From positions 55,380 to 119,379 of the forward strand of contig CAJUAH010000011.1 in NCBI GenBank assembly GCA_910584375.1: a stretch of 64,000 bases of DNA. The letters run 5' to 3'. The notes below the pieces were generated by a model. That model worked only from the letters and a program-made list of their open reading frames with translations, searched no databases and was not told the DNA's origin. This document shows positions 7,402 through 15,656 of the stretch, piece by piece. The position numbers were made by a program, and so were the translations under genes. The first letter of the stretch is position 1. Every line of letters begins with the position of its first letter. Source of the DNA: an uncultured Acetatifactor sp. GTDB taxonomy: Bacteria; Bacillota; Clostridia; Lachnospirales; Lachnospiraceae.

Positions 7402-8622
7402 TTATGCTTTTGTAAACACCGCCGTGACATACATAGCCCCATCCTGTATCTGAGCAAAAATCTCACCGTGCATTTCCCGCATGAGCCTGCGGCTGATGTA
7501 AAGTCCCAGGCCGCTGCCGGATATGTTTTCGGCGTTCTGGCCCCGCCAGAAACTTTCAAAAATGTGCGGCAGGTCGGTGTCCGCAAGCGTGCAGCCGCTG
7601 TTTCGGACGGTTATGAGTATGCAGCCGTCCTCCTCGGAAAAATCCAACGATATATTTTTTCCGTCCCCGTACTTGACAGCATTTTCCATAACGTTCTGTA
7701 TGACCTCAACGCCGCGGTTAAGATCGCCTTTCAAAAGACAGTTGACATACCGAGATACCGAAAAATCCGTCCCGATAAGAGACAGCTTTTCCGTGTAGTA
7801 CCTCTCCGTTTTCAGCACAAGTTCGGAAAGATAAAACTCCCCCATATGCACGTCAAAACTTAGAAAATCTTCCCTGGATGAGGTTACGATCTGCGAGACA
7901 TAGCTCTCTATCTCGTCGGCTTTGGCGTTGATGTTTTCCGCAATCTCAAGCTGCTTTTCGCTGCTTTGGTACAGTCCCTTTGACAGCGCCTTTGCGTACA
8001 GCTTTATCGCCGAAAGAGGCGTTTTTATGTCGTGGGACAGGGAGAGCAGCAGCATTTTTTTCTCCCGCTGCAAATCCAGCTCCCGCTTTTTCTGCTGTTC
8101 TATGCTTTCCCGGAGCATATTCACTCCCCAGATGAAATGCCCGAAAAAGCGGTTTTTTGTCTCCTTTAAGGGGACGGTAAGGTTTCCCTTTGACAGCTCG
8201 CAGGGGACGTCCGCCAGCCGCACAAATGGCGCAAGGACGGTGTGTTTTACGTACAGCATACCGGAAATGATCACCGCCGCCATAACGCCGAGAATTATAT
8301 TTATGGGGGCGGCAAGTCCCGTCCTGCCGCTGTCGCTGTGGGCCCTGTAATCGAAACGGTACAGTTCCCCGTTTATTTCGCGGATGGCATAGTCGCTTTC
8401 CGCACTGTAAAAATTTTCTCCGTACCGTTCAATATTCACCACATATTCGCAGTCGGAAAGGCTGGCGTGACCGTACTCTTCAATTTGGCGGACGAGACGG
8501 CTTATCTCCACGCGGTAAGGTCTGCCGCCCGGACCTTCCTTTGCAAGAAGGATATTCGCCGCCACAAACAGCGCCGTCACTGTCAGGATCACCGCCGCAA
8601 AAATTCTGTTAAACGCTTTCAT
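7402..8622 (-). CDS. Sensor histidine kinase
   Basis: The 406-residue membrane kinase has transmembrane segments at about 8-28 and 106-126, with a 78-residue extracytoplasmic loop. The dimerisation box LSLSHDIKTPLSAIKLYAK carries the phospho-accepting H197, followed by N (NVMENAVKYGDG) and G boxes (GSGLGLYISRRLM). The gene overlaps the response regulator start-to-stop by 14 bp and ends an operon that also encodes an FtsX-type ABC exporter. That arrangement fits envelope-stress or peptide-antibiotic sensing, in which kinase and transporter share a signal. The kinase is larger than the short BceS type. Its ligand cannot be deduced. Confidence 0.92.
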   Translation of the reverse strand: MKAFNRIFAAVILTVTALFVAANILLAKEGPGGRPYRVEISRLVRQIEEYGHASLSDCEYVVNIERYGENFYSAESDYAIREINGELYRFDYRAHSDSGRTGLAAPINIILGVMAAVIISGMLYVKHTVLAPFVRLADVPCELSKGNLTVPLKETKNRFFGHFIWGVNMLRESIEQQKKRELDLQREKKMLLLSLSHDIKTPLSAIKLYAKALSKGLYQSSEKQLEIAENINAKADEIESYVSQIVTSSREDFLSFDVHMGEFYLSELVLKTERYYTEKLSLIGTDFSVSRYVNCLLKGDLNRGVEVIQNVMENAVKYGDGKNISLDFSEEDGCILITVRNSGCTLADTDLPHIFESFWRGQNAENISGSGLGLYISRRLMREMHGEIFAQIQDGAMYVTAVFTKA

Positions 8623-9274
8623 ACTTATAGCCTACTCCCCACACGGTCAGTATTCTTTGAGGATTTTTGGGATCGTCCTCAATTTTTTGCCGCAGCCATT
8701 TTATGTGTACCGTCAGGGTCTGCTGCTCGGAAAAGCTGTCGCCGCCCCAGATCTGTCCAAATATATATTCCCTGCTCATAGTCCTGCCGCTGTTCTCAAC
8801 CAGAAACAGCAGCAGATCAAACTCCTTTGCGGTCATTTCAAGAGGTATGCCGTTTTTGTATACCCTTCGGCTGCTTCTGTTAATGCGTATATTCCCGTCC
8901 AAAATCTCGTCCTCGCCGTACCGCCGTTTGAAGATACCGTTTATTTTCGCCAGCATTATGTCGATGTCGTAGGGTTTCTCGATGTAATCGTCCGCACCCA
9001 GGTCCAGACCGCAGAGCTTGTCCTCCTTGGCGGTTTTCGCGCTTACGATCAGGATGGGGACGTTGCTCTTCTGGCGGATCTTTTTGCATACCCCGAAACC
9101 GTCCGTACCCGGCAGTATGATATCAAGCACAATAAGCCTTGCGCCGTACCTATCGTACAGCGACAAGGCCTTTTCGCCGGATTCGGCAACGGACACCGTG
9201 TAATTTTCCCTGCGCAGGAAATCGCACAGCAGTCCCGCCAGCTCCCTGTTGTCCTCGACAATAAGAATATCCAT
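8609..9274 (-). CDS. OmpR-family response regulator
   Basis: The receiver domain begins MDILIVEDNREL and has the acidic pair E7/D8, phosphoacceptor D51 (LIVLDIILPGTDG) and a lysine in VSAKTAKED. The C-terminal winged helix (EMTAKEFDLLLFLVENSGRTMSRE, then HIKWLRQKIEDDP) is the OmpR/PhoB DNA-binding domain. I placed the start at ATG 9274, two bases after the stop of the ABC ATPase gene, rather than TTG 9283. It is cotranscribed with the exporter and kinase and probably activates this operon. Confidence 0.93.
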   Translation of the reverse strand: MDILIVEDNRELAGLLCDFLRRENYTVSVAESGEKALSLYDRYGARLIVLDIILPGTDGFGVCKKIRQKSNVPILIVSAKTAKEDKLCGLDLGADDYIEKPYDIDIMLAKINGIFKRRYGEDEILDGNIRINRSSRRVYKNGIPLEMTAKEFDLLLFLVENSGRTMSREYIFGQIWGGDSFSEQQTLTVHIKWLRQKIEDDPKNPQRILTVWGVGYKYESV

Positions 9275-9276
9275 GA

Positions 9277-10041
9277 TTACCAACCCAATTCCAAAAGCCA
9301 GTTATTCAGCGCGCGTTCCCGCTCTCTCATCTGAGAGGGATTTTCGCACCTGTTTAAGTTATACTCCCCTTTTATGTTTCCGTCAACAATATAGAGCGTT
9401 CGGGTGCATCTGGCCGCCACCTTTACGTCGTGGGTGACAAGCATGATTGTGGTGCCTTCCCTGTTCAGCTTTGCAAGCTCCTCCATTACCTCGTCGGAGG
9501 AGGCGCGGTTCAGTGCGCCTGTAGGTTCGTCGGCAAACAGTATCTTTGGCTTGTTTATCATGCTGCGGCATATGCAGGCGCGCTGGAGCTGTCCGCCCGA
9601 CACCTCGTTGATGTCGTTGTCGGCAATGTCCGTTATGCCAAGCTTACGCATAAGCTCCCGCCCCCGTTGCAACGTTTCCCTGCGCGTTTCTCTGTTCTTT
9701 TTGGACTGTGTTGCAGGGAGGATTATGTTGTCCAGTACAGTGAGGTTTTTCAGCATATACATCTGCTGGAAGATAAATCCCATCTCGTCAAGGCGCAGGT
9801 CGGCAAGCTCCCTATCGCCCATTTGGGAGATATCTTTTCCGCAGAACACAGCCTCTCCCGCGGTGATGCCGTCCATCCCCGAAACGGCGTAGAGCAGCGT
9901 GGATTTGCCGGAGCCGGAGGGCCCCATGACCGCCACCATTTCCCCCTGGCCTACGGTAAAATTGACATTTTTCAGTACATTGTTCTGGCGCTTGTTTACG
10001 ATATAGGTTTTGCAAAGGTCTTTTACTTCGAGAATATTCAT
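9277..10041 (-). CDS. ABC transporter ATP-binding protein (LolD/MacB/BceA type)
   Basis: This 254-residue ATPase has Walker A GPSGSGKS (40-47), a Q-loop FIFQQMYML, the signature VSGGQLQRA starting at 147 and Walker B ILFADEPT (167-174). The stretch resembles ATPases paired with FtsX-type permeases, which act by mechanotransmission to export or free peptides or lipids. The partner permease lies immediately upstream (48-bp gap). The C-terminal 30 residues (MRERERALNNWLLELGW) extend beyond the usual ATPase end and are unassigned. It ends two bases before the response regulator start. Confidence 0.93.
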   Translation of the reverse strand: MNILEVKDLCKTYIVNKRQNNVLKNVNFTVGQGEMVAVMGPSGSGKSTLLYAVSGMDGITAGEAVFCGKDISQMGDRELADLRLDEMGFIFQQMYMLKNLTVLDNIILPATQSKKNRETRRETLQRGRELMRKLGITDIADNDINEVSGGQLQRACICRSMINKPKILFADEPTGALNRASSDEVMEELAKLNREGTTIMLVTHDVKVAARCTRTLYIVDGNIKGEYNLNRCENPSQMRERERALNNWLLELGW

Positions 10042-10089
10042 ATCGGTTTTTTCCTTTCTTTATTCTGCTTAGTAGTATTCAATCTACTG

Positions 10090-12471
10090 TCATTCAATAT
10101 TTGCGGTGTCTGAGGATCTGATCTTTTTGGTATACAGCGACGTCAGAAACGCGCTTGCGACAGTTGCGGTCAGTACGATCACAGGGAATATGACGTATAT
10201 TTCAACGGGGTTTTGCTGATATTCCACGCCCATTTCCAGCCCCATCATTCTGAAAACAGGGTCAATGCAAAGTTTTGTGAGGAGCATCCCCAAAAGCTCG
10301 GCGGCAACGACCGCTGCTGCCACCACGATAAAGAACCTTGCCGTGTGGTGCGCGTATATTTTAGAATTTCTCATGCCCATCGCTTTCATGAGAGCGATCT
10401 CCGCCTGTTCCTTTGCGATAAAGGAACGCTCCATAAGCACGGTGATCAAAGCGGCTAAGATCACAGTAAGCAAGGCGGACAGTTTTTTAACCGCGTCTAT
10501 GGCATCGGCTACGCCTGTGGTTTGGCTTACCCATTCTTCCGCGGTTTTAACGCTTGAAAACGTAGGATAAATTTCCCTGATTTTTTCAATTCTGCGGGAT
10601 ATTTCCCCGTCATCGGGATCATCGGTAAATTTTATCTGCACGCTGTTGCAGCCGTTTGTTACGGTGTAGTCTATGTCTTCTCCGGTATAGAACTTTGCGA
10701 CAGTCCCCCGATTATTCATTGCCTGGAACAAAGCGGTTATAATGTAGTCCCTTTCGCCTGTAGGATCGGACACAAGGACGGTATCTCCTATATCCGCTTT
10801 TAATGCCCTGGCCGCAAGGGTTGTCAGAGCTATTTCGCCGCCGCTCCGGGGAGGAGTCCCCTCTGTATATTCGTACATATCCATCGTGGTTCCTATACCC
10901 TGAAGAAAGATTATATTGCTTTTATACTCACCGTGACTTATTGTTGGGTACATAAACATTTCCAGCATACACTCCGCAGGCATATCGTTTTCCGCAAGGT
11001 TTTGCTCCATATCTTCAAGATATTTTTCAAGCTTTTCATGCCCGCCCTCGGTCATAAATTTCATAGTGTCATCACCGGCGTCCGCAAAGACATGGCAGTC
11101 CGCCAAACTGAAATACTTCAGCAGTTTTCTGCTTTTCAGGGATGCGGCGGTATTGGAAAGTATGATCAGCAGCGACATACACAGAAAAAACGTAAAGATA
11201 ATGATACCGTAGCGTTTTGGACTGCTTACAATGTCGTTTGCAGCGAGGAATGCCGCCCCGCCCAGCCGCGATCTTCCAAGGCTCATAATGCTCTTTTTGC
11301 GGAAACGTTCTCCTGTCTGGCCGTTTCTTACAGCGTCGATCGGGGTCATTTTGGCCACCCTGCCCGTACAGCCGAGGCAGAACAGGAGAATTACAGCCGC
11401 CACTGAAACCGCGCAGCCGACGTTTACAAAAGCAGTGTTGCCGCTGCTTATTATCATCGATTTTGAGGAAAGGCTCATAAGCATTTGTCCGAACGGGTAG
11501 CTGAGTGCCAGGCCAATGCCTGCGCCGATAACGGAAAGAGCGGTGTATTTTGTAAGGTACAGCCCGCGGATTTTTATATTCCGTATGCCGATCGCTTTCA
11601 TAACGCCTATCTCGCGAAATTCCTCGGAGAGGGTAAAGGTTATGGTAAAGCGTAGCACTACAAACGATATGATGATGAGAATAAGGCTGACCACAAGAAT
11701 AATGCCAGTAACCATCATATCGAAAACATAGGCGAACTTCAGTGACTCCCTGTCGCCTGTAAAGGCAAAGTATTCCGATATATCCGCTATCTGGGACAGG
11801 GTCATATCAAGGTTGGCGGTATACAGGTAGCAAAGTTTTGCGCCGTACATACTTTTTACCGTTTCGTTGGACATATATTCGTCAAAGTCCTCGGCGTTTA
11901 GGACAAACCTCGTAAATCCCGTCATTTCTGAACCGCAGACAGCGTCCTTGAAACTGCCCATAAAGGTAAATTCGCGGCTTATGTCCCCTATTTCGATCGT
12001 AATTTTGTCACCAGACTTCAGCCCCGCATTCTTTCCCACGAAATAGGTGGCGTACACCTGCCCTTTCGGTACACTTTCCAGAATACTTCCGTCGTCCAGA
12101 AAGTAATTCAGCGCCAGATCCCGGTCGCTCTGGAGTATTTGATAGCCGTCGGAAGCATTGAGCGGTTTGCTGCCGTCTCGCATAATATTCGACTGTGGCA
12201 TATTTACGACTTCCTCTATACGGAATTCGTCTATCGCCAGGGCGTTTTTAAAGGTTTCATAAATGTCACAGTGGTTGGATTTGTTGATACTTATCACAAA
12301 GTAATCAGGCACTTCCGCCATTTCAAAGTAGCTGTCCAGCGCGGTGATCACGCGGAGGATGTTGTTCACGCTGGAAGACACGAACATCGAGGCAAGTATA
12401 ATAAATACCAGCAGGATAATGTTCATCGTCCTTTTGCGTTTCAGGTCTTTTTTCAGTATGTTCAGGTACAT
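10090..12471 (-). CDS. FtsX-type ABC transporter permease
   Basis: The 793-residue protein has a first membrane helix at about 16-36, a large extracytoplasmic domain, a three-helix bundle near 250-370 containing the FtsX signature (EEFREIGVMKAIGIRN), a second extracytoplasmic domain and a second FtsX bundle near the C-terminus (KEQAEIALMKAMGMRN). This duplicated architecture is that of large MacB/FtsX-like exporters. It is the first gene of an operon with its ATPase, a response regulator and a kinase. ATG 12471 is preceded by AAAGGAGC. Substrate unknown; lipoprotein or antimicrobial peptide handling is plausible from context only. Confidence 0.9.
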   Translation of the reverse strand: MYLNILKKDLKRKRTMNIILLVFIILASMFVSSSVNNILRVITALDSYFEMAEVPDYFVISINKSNHCDIYETFKNALAIDEFRIEEVVNMPQSNIMRDGSKPLNASDGYQILQSDRDLALNYFLDDGSILESVPKGQVYATYFVGKNAGLKSGDKITIEIGDISREFTFMGSFKDAVCGSEMTGFTRFVLNAEDFDEYMSNETVKSMYGAKLCYLYTANLDMTLSQIADISEYFAFTGDRESLKFAYVFDMMVTGIILVVSLILIIISFVVLRFTITFTLSEEFREIGVMKAIGIRNIKIRGLYLTKYTALSVIGAGIGLALSYPFGQMLMSLSSKSMIISSGNTAFVNVGCAVSVAAVILLFCLGCTGRVAKMTPIDAVRNGQTGERFRKKSIMSLGRSRLGGAAFLAANDIVSSPKRYGIIIFTFFLCMSLLIILSNTAASLKSRKLLKYFSLADCHVFADAGDDTMKFMTEGGHEKLEKYLEDMEQNLAENDMPAECMLEMFMYPTISHGEYKSNIIFLQGIGTTMDMYEYTEGTPPRSGGEIALTTLAARALKADIGDTVLVSDPTGERDYIITALFQAMNNRGTVAKFYTGEDIDYTVTNGCNSVQIKFTDDPDDGEISRRIEKIREIYPTFSSVKTAEEWVSQTTGVADAIDAVKKLSALLTVILAALITVLMERSFIAKEQAEIALMKAMGMRNSKIYAHHTARFFIVVAAAVVAAELLGMLLTKLCIDPVFRMMGLEMGVEYQQNPVEIYVIFPVIVLTATVASAFLTSLYTKKIRSSDTANIE

Positions 12472-12560
12472 TTCCTATGCTCCTTTCGTTTTTGTGATTC
12501 CAGTATGGCATGGGAAATATTAAATAGTCCTTAAATACAAAAAATTTGGCAAGATAAGCC

Positions 12561-12584
12561 GAGCTGCGGAGTAAACCGCAGCTC
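12561..12584 (-). terminator. Hairpin downstream of Rpn copy 2
   Basis: GAGCTGCGG pairs with CCGCAGCTC around a 6-nt loop. It lies 39 bp after the Rpn stop codon and upstream of the ABC operon promoter region. A T-rich stretch follows only later on the minus strand, so it may be a weak terminator or a boundary hairpin. Confidence 0.45.
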
Positions 12585-12623
12585 AGGCTGTCAGTGGAAA
12601 GAGGAGACGACGGGCGTTTGTCT

Positions 12624-13646
12624 TTACTGCCGGGAGATCCCACTGCCTGTCTGTTCCATAAATGCATTTATACTGCCGCACTCTGCGGCAATGCGGCTCC
12701 ATTCCCGCAAGGTGGGCAGATCTTTCTGATCTGCGATAGCCGTCTGTAGTTCTGAGGGCACCTCGCCATATCTGGACAGCAATTCCAGGATCATGGCGGC
12801 ACGTTCCTGCAGCATTCCGGCGGCCAGCCCTTCAGCCATTCCCTCAGCCAGCCCCTCCTCCCTTGCGTCCCGCTTTAGCAGCCGGATATGTTTTTTCTCA
12901 TCGTACTCAGTCAGTAGTCTCAGCATACCTAATACCCCCGATCTGTTTTCTGTCAGAAAATCCGTGAGGATCCCCCGATCCAAGCAATAGTTCACGGCCT
13001 CTTCCACAGAGGCTTTGACGGTTCTTCCGTCTGCCAGATTCTCCTTGACCCGGCCTATGAGGCAAGCGTATTCACGCAGCTTGGGGCATCCGTCCATCAA
13101 GGACTGGTTGTGTCCCAGATTGATATTTCGCAGATGGACGGTCAGCTCCAGATCCGTCTGGACGTCCTTGTTCTGAAATGCGTCCGAGAGGCGCAGGAGT
13201 TCTTCATCCGCCGTCTCCCTGTCGCCATTGTAGAACACCACGCACTGCGGCGTGGGCAGCGTCACCAGCTTTTCCCCGTAGAGATTTGCGTCCTGCCCGT
13301 GGATGATCCGGTCATATTCTTCCGCTATGTAGAGCAGGAAACGCAGCGGCATGTTGGGGTTGTAGGTGCTTTGGTGCTCATACAGATTCAATGTGCCGAC
13401 GACCATGAAAGCCAGGTCATTTACCATTTTCATATAGATGATGTTATCCAGTGTGATCACGGTGAGACGGCTCGGATCCGTGTAGGCCGAACCGTTTAAC
13501 GCATTGTACAGCTGTAGCAGCGCGTCCCTGTCCTGTCCAAACAGGATGCAGAACAGCCGATCCTTGTACTTTCTGTTGACATGCAGCCTTCGCATGTATC
13601 TGTCCGGGCGGAACCCGGTGTCCGGGAATATTTTCTTTTTCCCCAT
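12624..13646 (-). CDS. Rpn/PDDEXK-family putative nuclease-transposase, copy 2
   Basis: This 340-residue copy is essentially identical to copy 1 over the first 270 residues and the promoter region, and diverges slightly at the C-terminus (for example SELQTAIADQKDLP versus TELQTAITDQSDLP). It carries a 12-residue insert LAEGMAEGLAAG after REEG, typical of the variable repeat tail of this family. The candidate PD-(D/E)XK residues are the same. Both copies point the same way and bracket the ABC/two-component operon, which creates a 1.1-kb direct repeat. Start ATG 13646 is chosen by the GGAGG site, as for copy 1. Confidence 0.75.
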   Translation of the reverse strand: MGKKKIFPDTGFRPDRYMRRLHVNRKYKDRLFCILFGQDRDALLQLYNALNGSAYTDPSRLTVITLDNIIYMKMVNDLAFMVVGTLNLYEHQSTYNPNMPLRFLLYIAEEYDRIIHGQDANLYGEKLVTLPTPQCVVFYNGDRETADEELLRLSDAFQNKDVQTDLELTVHLRNINLGHNQSLMDGCPKLREYACLIGRVKENLADGRTVKASVEEAVNYCLDRGILTDFLTENRSGVLGMLRLLTEYDEKKHIRLLKRDAREEGLAEGMAEGLAAGMLQERAAMILELLSRYGEVPSELQTAIADQKDLPTLREWSRIAAECGSINAFMEQTGSGISRQ

Positions 13647-13659
13647 AAAAACCTCCTGT

Positions 13660-13683
13660 ATATTGCGGAGATATCCGCAATAT
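13660..13683. repeat. Palindrome upstream of Rpn copy 2
   Basis: This is the same 10-bp-armed palindrome (ATATTGCGGA with TCCGCAATAT) as before copy 1, at the same distance from the start codon. Conservation of the upstream block to about 13840 shows the duplication includes the promoter region. Confidence 0.6.
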
Positions 13684-13920
13684 GGAAACCAAGGCGAGGG
13701 TATGGTCTTTCCCAAGACAAAATCCAGTCCCTGCCAATCAATATAGTAACAATTGAGTCATTGGCAGAAACTGCCCGAACTGTAAAGAATACAAGATTCA
13801 CAGATAACTCATGTCTGTACAGTAACATGAAATGCGGAGCATGTCAATTATTTTTTCAGCACGGTTAGTCTTTTTGCCGTTGCTTTTTTGCCGTCTGTGG
13901 CACAAAACAGACCAGATACC

Positions 13921-13957
13921 GCAAAACGGTTGCGCAGGGTGCGGTTTTGCCTATAAT
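13921..13957 (+). promoter_or_regulatory. LytTR-DUF3021 promoter with dyad operator
   Basis: A -35 box TTGCGC (13930-13935) and -10 box TATAAT (13952-13957) are 16 bp apart. A dyad GCAAAAC (13921-13927) / GTTTTGC (13944-13950) brackets the -35 box. It lies about 170 bp upstream of the LytTR gene in an otherwise uninformative 290-bp gap. Confidence 0.6.
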
Positions 13958-14128
13958 AGATATCAAGATAGCTGTCTGAATATAAACCGATTTATCCCTC
14001 CAGAGCGTGCTGATAGACACAGGGATGTCCAGGCGTCATATGTCTGTCGCGGCAATGTGTGCCCACAGGGGAATATGCGGTTACTCGGAAATTTTACTGT
14101 TAAGCAGAATAATTAAGGAGGTGCCAGT

Positions 14129-14569
14129 GTGCAGATAGAAGTTAAGATTGATCCGTCCTGCACGGAACCCCGGGTCGTCATAGTGGCGGATTCCATGTCC
14201 GAGGAGATCCGGAATCTGGTCAAAAGACTGTCTGCGGAACTCCCGCAGGTGATATCCGGCATCCGGGACGAGAAACTGGAGGTGCTCAAGGAGGACGAAC
14301 TGATCCGCGTATACGCGGGATCAGGGAAGGTATTCGCGGTAACGGAACAGGGAGAATATGTGGTGCGGCTGCGGCTCTATGAAATGGAGGAAAGGCTGGA
14401 CAGACAGAGGTTTGTGCGTATATCCAACTCGGAGATAATAAACCTGAAAAAAGTAAAGGCTTTTGACTTAAGCTTTGCGGGCACGGTCTGCGTGGAATTT
14501 TTAAACGGGACGGTCACGTATGTATCGAGAAGATATGTGCCGAAGATCAAAAAGATATTGGGCGTATAA
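14129..14569 (+). CDS. LytTR-domain transcriptional regulator
   Basis: The 146-residue protein ends in a LytTR DNA-binding domain (about 50-146), seen in VLKEDELIRVYAGSGKVFAVT, RFVRISNSEIINLKKVKAFDL and VTYVSRRYVPKIKKIL. It has no receiver domain; the first 50 residues may form a small sensor or dimerisation part. It starts with GTG at 14129 after AAGGAGGTG. It is followed 67 bp later by a DUF3021 membrane protein, a pairing seen widely in Firmicutes, where the membrane protein is thought to restrain the LytTR regulator. Autoregulation is likely given the dyad around its promoter. Confidence 0.9.
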   Translation: MQIEVKIDPSCTEPRVVIVADSMSEEIRNLVKRLSAELPQVISGIRDEKLEVLKEDELIRVYAGSGKVFAVTEQGEYVVRLRLYEMEERLDRQRFVRISNSEIINLKKVKAFDLSFAGTVCVEFLNGTVTYVSRRYVPKIKKILGV

Positions 14570-14636
14570 AGCAGCATCTGCCCGGAAGGATGCGCAACTC
14601 TAAAAAGACTTTGGACGGAAAAGGAGAATATTAAAT

Positions 14637-15098
14637 ATGAAAGGAAACAGTAAGTTGAAAAAAATAGTAAAAAATGGCGTATTTGGGCTGCCGTTGGGCG
14701 TCACGATAGGGCATGTGATCAGCATTCTGATCTCTCTGAGATGGGGGCAGGGCTATTATTCTCCCTGTGTTCCGCAGATGGCAGAGGTCATGGGCAGCGA
14801 GATCGGTGCGGTGGTCTTGCAGACAGCATTGTGCGGCCTGCTGGGGGCGTCCTTTGGGGCCACCGCCGTAATATGGGAAAATGAGACATGGAGCATCATG
14901 AAACAGACGGGGATATATTATGCGATCGACTCGGCGGTCATGATGCTGGTGGCCTATCTCTGCTATTGGATGGAGCATAGTGTTGCAGGGTTTCTCAGCT
15001 ATTTTGGTATCTTTACCGCAATATTTGTTCTGATATGGCTGATACAGTGTACGCGTGTCAGGAGAGATCTGAAGAAGATTAATTCCCGGCTGAAATGA
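14637..15098 (+). CDS. DUF3021 membrane protein
   Basis: This 153-residue protein has four predicted membrane helices (about 15-37, 58-80, 92-113, 120-140) and matches DUF3021 in length and partner. The family is encoded next to LytTR regulators, as here, and is inferred to modulate them at the membrane. No enzymatic residues are apparent. The start ATG follows AAGGAGAA. The C-terminal tail (TRVRRDLKKINSRLK) is basic and should be cytoplasmic. Confidence 0.85.
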   Translation: MKGNSKLKKIVKNGVFGLPLGVTIGHVISILISLRWGQGYYSPCVPQMAEVMGSEIGAVVLQTALCGLLGASFGATAVIWENETWSIMKQTGIYYAIDSAVMMLVAYLCYWMEHSVAGFLSYFGIFTAIFVLIWLIQCTRVRRDLKKINSRLK

Positions 15099-15186
15099 GA
15101 GCTGCGCCGTGGGATGCCTGTGAAATGCTCTGCGACGGACGTGGGAGCGCCCCGGGCGAATGTAGTGGCGCCCCGCGACGGAAGAG

Positions 15187-15215
15187 TTGCTAAAACAGCC
15201 GGATTGTGGTATGAT
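15187..15215 (+). promoter_or_regulatory. rnpB promoter
   Basis: TTGCTA (15187-15192) and TATGAT (15210-15215) are 17 bp apart and place the transcript start at about 15222, right before the RNase P RNA. Confidence 0.75.
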
Positions 15216-15225
15216 TAAAAAACGT

Positions 15226-15570
15226 AAGTAGGACAGGCGATCGCAGCCACGTATGCGTGGGTGAGGAAAGTCCGGGCTTCACAGGGCAGGATGCCGGATA
15301 ACGTCCGGTGGAGGTGACTCCAAGGCCAGTGCAACAGAAATATACCGCCAGGAGGTCAGTTTTTTTCCTGGTAAGGGTGGAAAGGCAGCTTAAGAGACTA
15401 CCGTCCGTCTGGCAACAGACGGAGCCATGTAAACCCCATCCGAAGCAAGACCAGAACGAGAGCAACAGGCTTGCCCGGCCTGCTTTCAGGTAGGTCGCTG
15501 GAGGCGTCTGGCAACAGACGCCCTAGATAGATGATCGCTCAACGACATAACCCGGCTTATCGTCCTGCTT
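15226..15570 (+). ncRNA. rnpB: RNase P RNA, bacterial type A
   Basis: The catalytic RNA of RNase P removes 5' leaders from pre-tRNAs. The conserved core is clear: GAGGAAAGTCCGGGC near the 5' end, CCAGTGCAACAGAAA, GGTAAGGGTGGAAAGG, AAACCCCATCCGAAGCAAGA and the closing ACATAACCCGGCTTATCG. The termini AAGTAGGAC and GTCCTGCTT pair as P1. The layout is that of the ancestral type A rather than the Bacillus type B. A consensus promoter precedes it and a strong terminator follows. Confidence 0.97.
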
Positions 15571-15573
15571 ATG

Positions 15574-15612
15574 GCAAAACCCCAGTATTTGTTACGAATA
15601 CTGGGGTTTTGC
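15574..15612. terminator. rnpB terminator
   Basis: A 16-bp perfect stem (GCAAAACCCCAGTATT with AATACTGGGGTTTTGC) around a 7-nt loop directly follows rnpB. It also lies before the convergent glycosyltransferase stop and may serve both directions. Confidence 0.85.
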
Positions 15613-15656
15613 TATGAAAGACTGTTTTATGCCTGAAAGTATGGGAGTAGGGCGGC

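Noticed and set aside
6171..13840. Composite transposon made by the two Rpn copies
   Set aside because: The copies are in direct orientation without terminal inverted repeats or target-site duplications that I can see; a simple duplication explains them.
13832..14116. 94-residue ORF before the LytTR gene
   Set aside because: It spans the LytTR promoter and dyad, has no ribosome site and no recognisable family.
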